NCBI GenBank assembly: GCA_035566535.1
Contig: DATMRA010000101.1
Location: 1 to 5,804 of the forward strand
From: JAFARE01 sp035566535
Lineage (GTDB): Bacteria; Chloroflexota; Dormibacteria; Aeolococcales; Aeolococcaceae
DNA length: 5,804 nt
Direction of reading: 5' to 3'
Part shown: positions 5,763 to 5,804 of the stretch, piece by piece
Layout: every line of letters starts with the position of its first letter
How positions within the stretch are numbered: position 1 is the stretch's first letter
The notes under the pieces: generated by a model
Told to the model about the DNA's origin: nothing
The model's input: the letters and a program-made list of their open reading frames with translations, nothing else
Database searches by the model: none
Made by a program: the position numbers and the translations under genes

Positions 5763-5804
5763 ATGCTGCGATTCCTCACAGCTGGCGAATCACACGGACC
5801 CCGG
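5763..5804 (+). CDS. aroC: Chorismate synthase, N-terminus only (3' partial)
   Basis: The 14 codons from the ATG at 5763 read MLRFLTAGESHGPR and run off the window. M-L-R-x-L-T-A-G-E-S-H-G-P is the very conserved N-terminus of chorismate synthase, including the His of the active-site GESHG segment. The enzyme converts 5-enolpyruvylshikimate 3-phosphate to chorismate using reduced flavin, the last common step of aromatic amino acid synthesis. The identification is strong despite the short length because the motif is highly specific and aroE lies just upstream. A possible TAGAAT -10 box ends 7 bases before the start. The first four codons form part of the 18-base perfect inverted repeat shared with the leftward small gene. 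Confidence 0.9.
   Translation, partial: MLRFLTAGESHGPR

Larger units (their letters stand above)
5472..5774. repeat. Long imperfect inverted repeat spanning the small gene-aroC intergenic region
   Basis: The left arm (5472-5614, read on the minus strand) and the right arm (5639-5774, read on the plus strand) contain the same blocks in the same order. ATCTGTGGGA: 5605-5614 and 5639-5648. GGAATCA: 5597-5603 and 5652-5658. CCCCGCGACG: 5566-5575 and 5680-5689. ACCCGCCGGC: 5551-5560 and 5692-5701. GAT(A/G)TGGCGG: 5538-5547 and 5703-5712. GGCGACGGTCCG: 5507-5518 and 5734-5745. GGGTCGATGCTGCGATTC, 18 bases perfect: 5472-5489 and 5757-5774. Between blocks there are substitutions and small indels. 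The central spacer (5615-5638) is 24 bases. The outermost block contains the start codon and first four codons of both the leftward small gene and aroC. This was aligned by eye. It looks like an old inverted duplication of the aroC upstream region. The 279 bases between the two genes are otherwise without a recognisable gene. Confidence 0.8.

Noticed and set aside
5472..5774. The inverted repeat as a MITE or insertion sequence
   Set aside because: The 18-base ends look like terminal repeats, but one end lies within conserved aroC codons and there is no clean target duplication (only TCAC, off by one base, at the flanks). An inverted duplication fits better, although a fold-back element is not fully excluded.
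1..5804. tRNA, rRNA, CRISPR arrays, phage or transposase genes
   Set aside because: Nothing resembling a cloverleaf, spaced direct repeats or transposase motifs was seen. The baseplate-J resemblance of the 568-residue protein is not evidence of a prophage because the gene sits among housekeeping genes and has a membrane anchor.

Overview
The window is a GC-rich, densely packed bacterial segment, almost entirely coding. It begins inside one gene and ends inside another. Six genes read left to right (FtsA-like ATPase, membrane protein with a baseplate-J-like exterior, ruvX, aroE, prepilin peptidase, PH-domain membrane protein). One small gene then reads leftwards, and the first 14 codons of aroC sit at the right edge. 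The high GC, near-total use of G or C at third positions, a possible leaderless aroC promoter and the ruvX-aroE-prepilin peptidase-aroC order suggest a Terrabacteria-type lineage such as Chloroflexota, Dormibacterota or a relative of Actinobacteria. This placement is an inference from gene content and cannot be settled without database searches.

Positions 1-2726 hold an actin-fold ATPase of the FtsA/PilM group lacking its N-terminus, followed 5 bases later by a 568-residue protein. That protein has a small cytoplasmic domain, a Pro/Ala linker, one membrane segment and a long exported domain. They look like a cytoplasmic ATPase with a membrane partner and may form an uncharacterised envelope module.

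Positions 2723-5278 hold four genes joined by 4-base start/stop overlaps (one GTGA, three ATGA). They are RuvX (RNase H-fold resolvase or rRNA-processing nuclease), AroE (shikimate dehydrogenase), a prepilin peptidase without the usual cysteine-rich N-terminal domain, and a two-pass membrane protein with a bacterial PH domain. They are very probably one transcript with coupled translation. AroE and the downstream AroC act in the same pathway, the synthesis of chorismate.

Positions 5280-5483 on the minus strand encode a 67-residue protein with one TPR-like motif, ending 1 base from the PH-domain gene. Between it and aroC lies the most unusual structure in the window. The region upstream of aroC, including its start codon and first four codons, is present twice in inverted orientation (arms 5472-5614 and 5639-5774, spacer 24 bases). 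The outer 18 bases of the arms are a perfect inverted repeat and the rest is diverged. As a result, the leftward small gene and the rightward aroC share an identical start region, GGGTCGATGCTGCGATTC.
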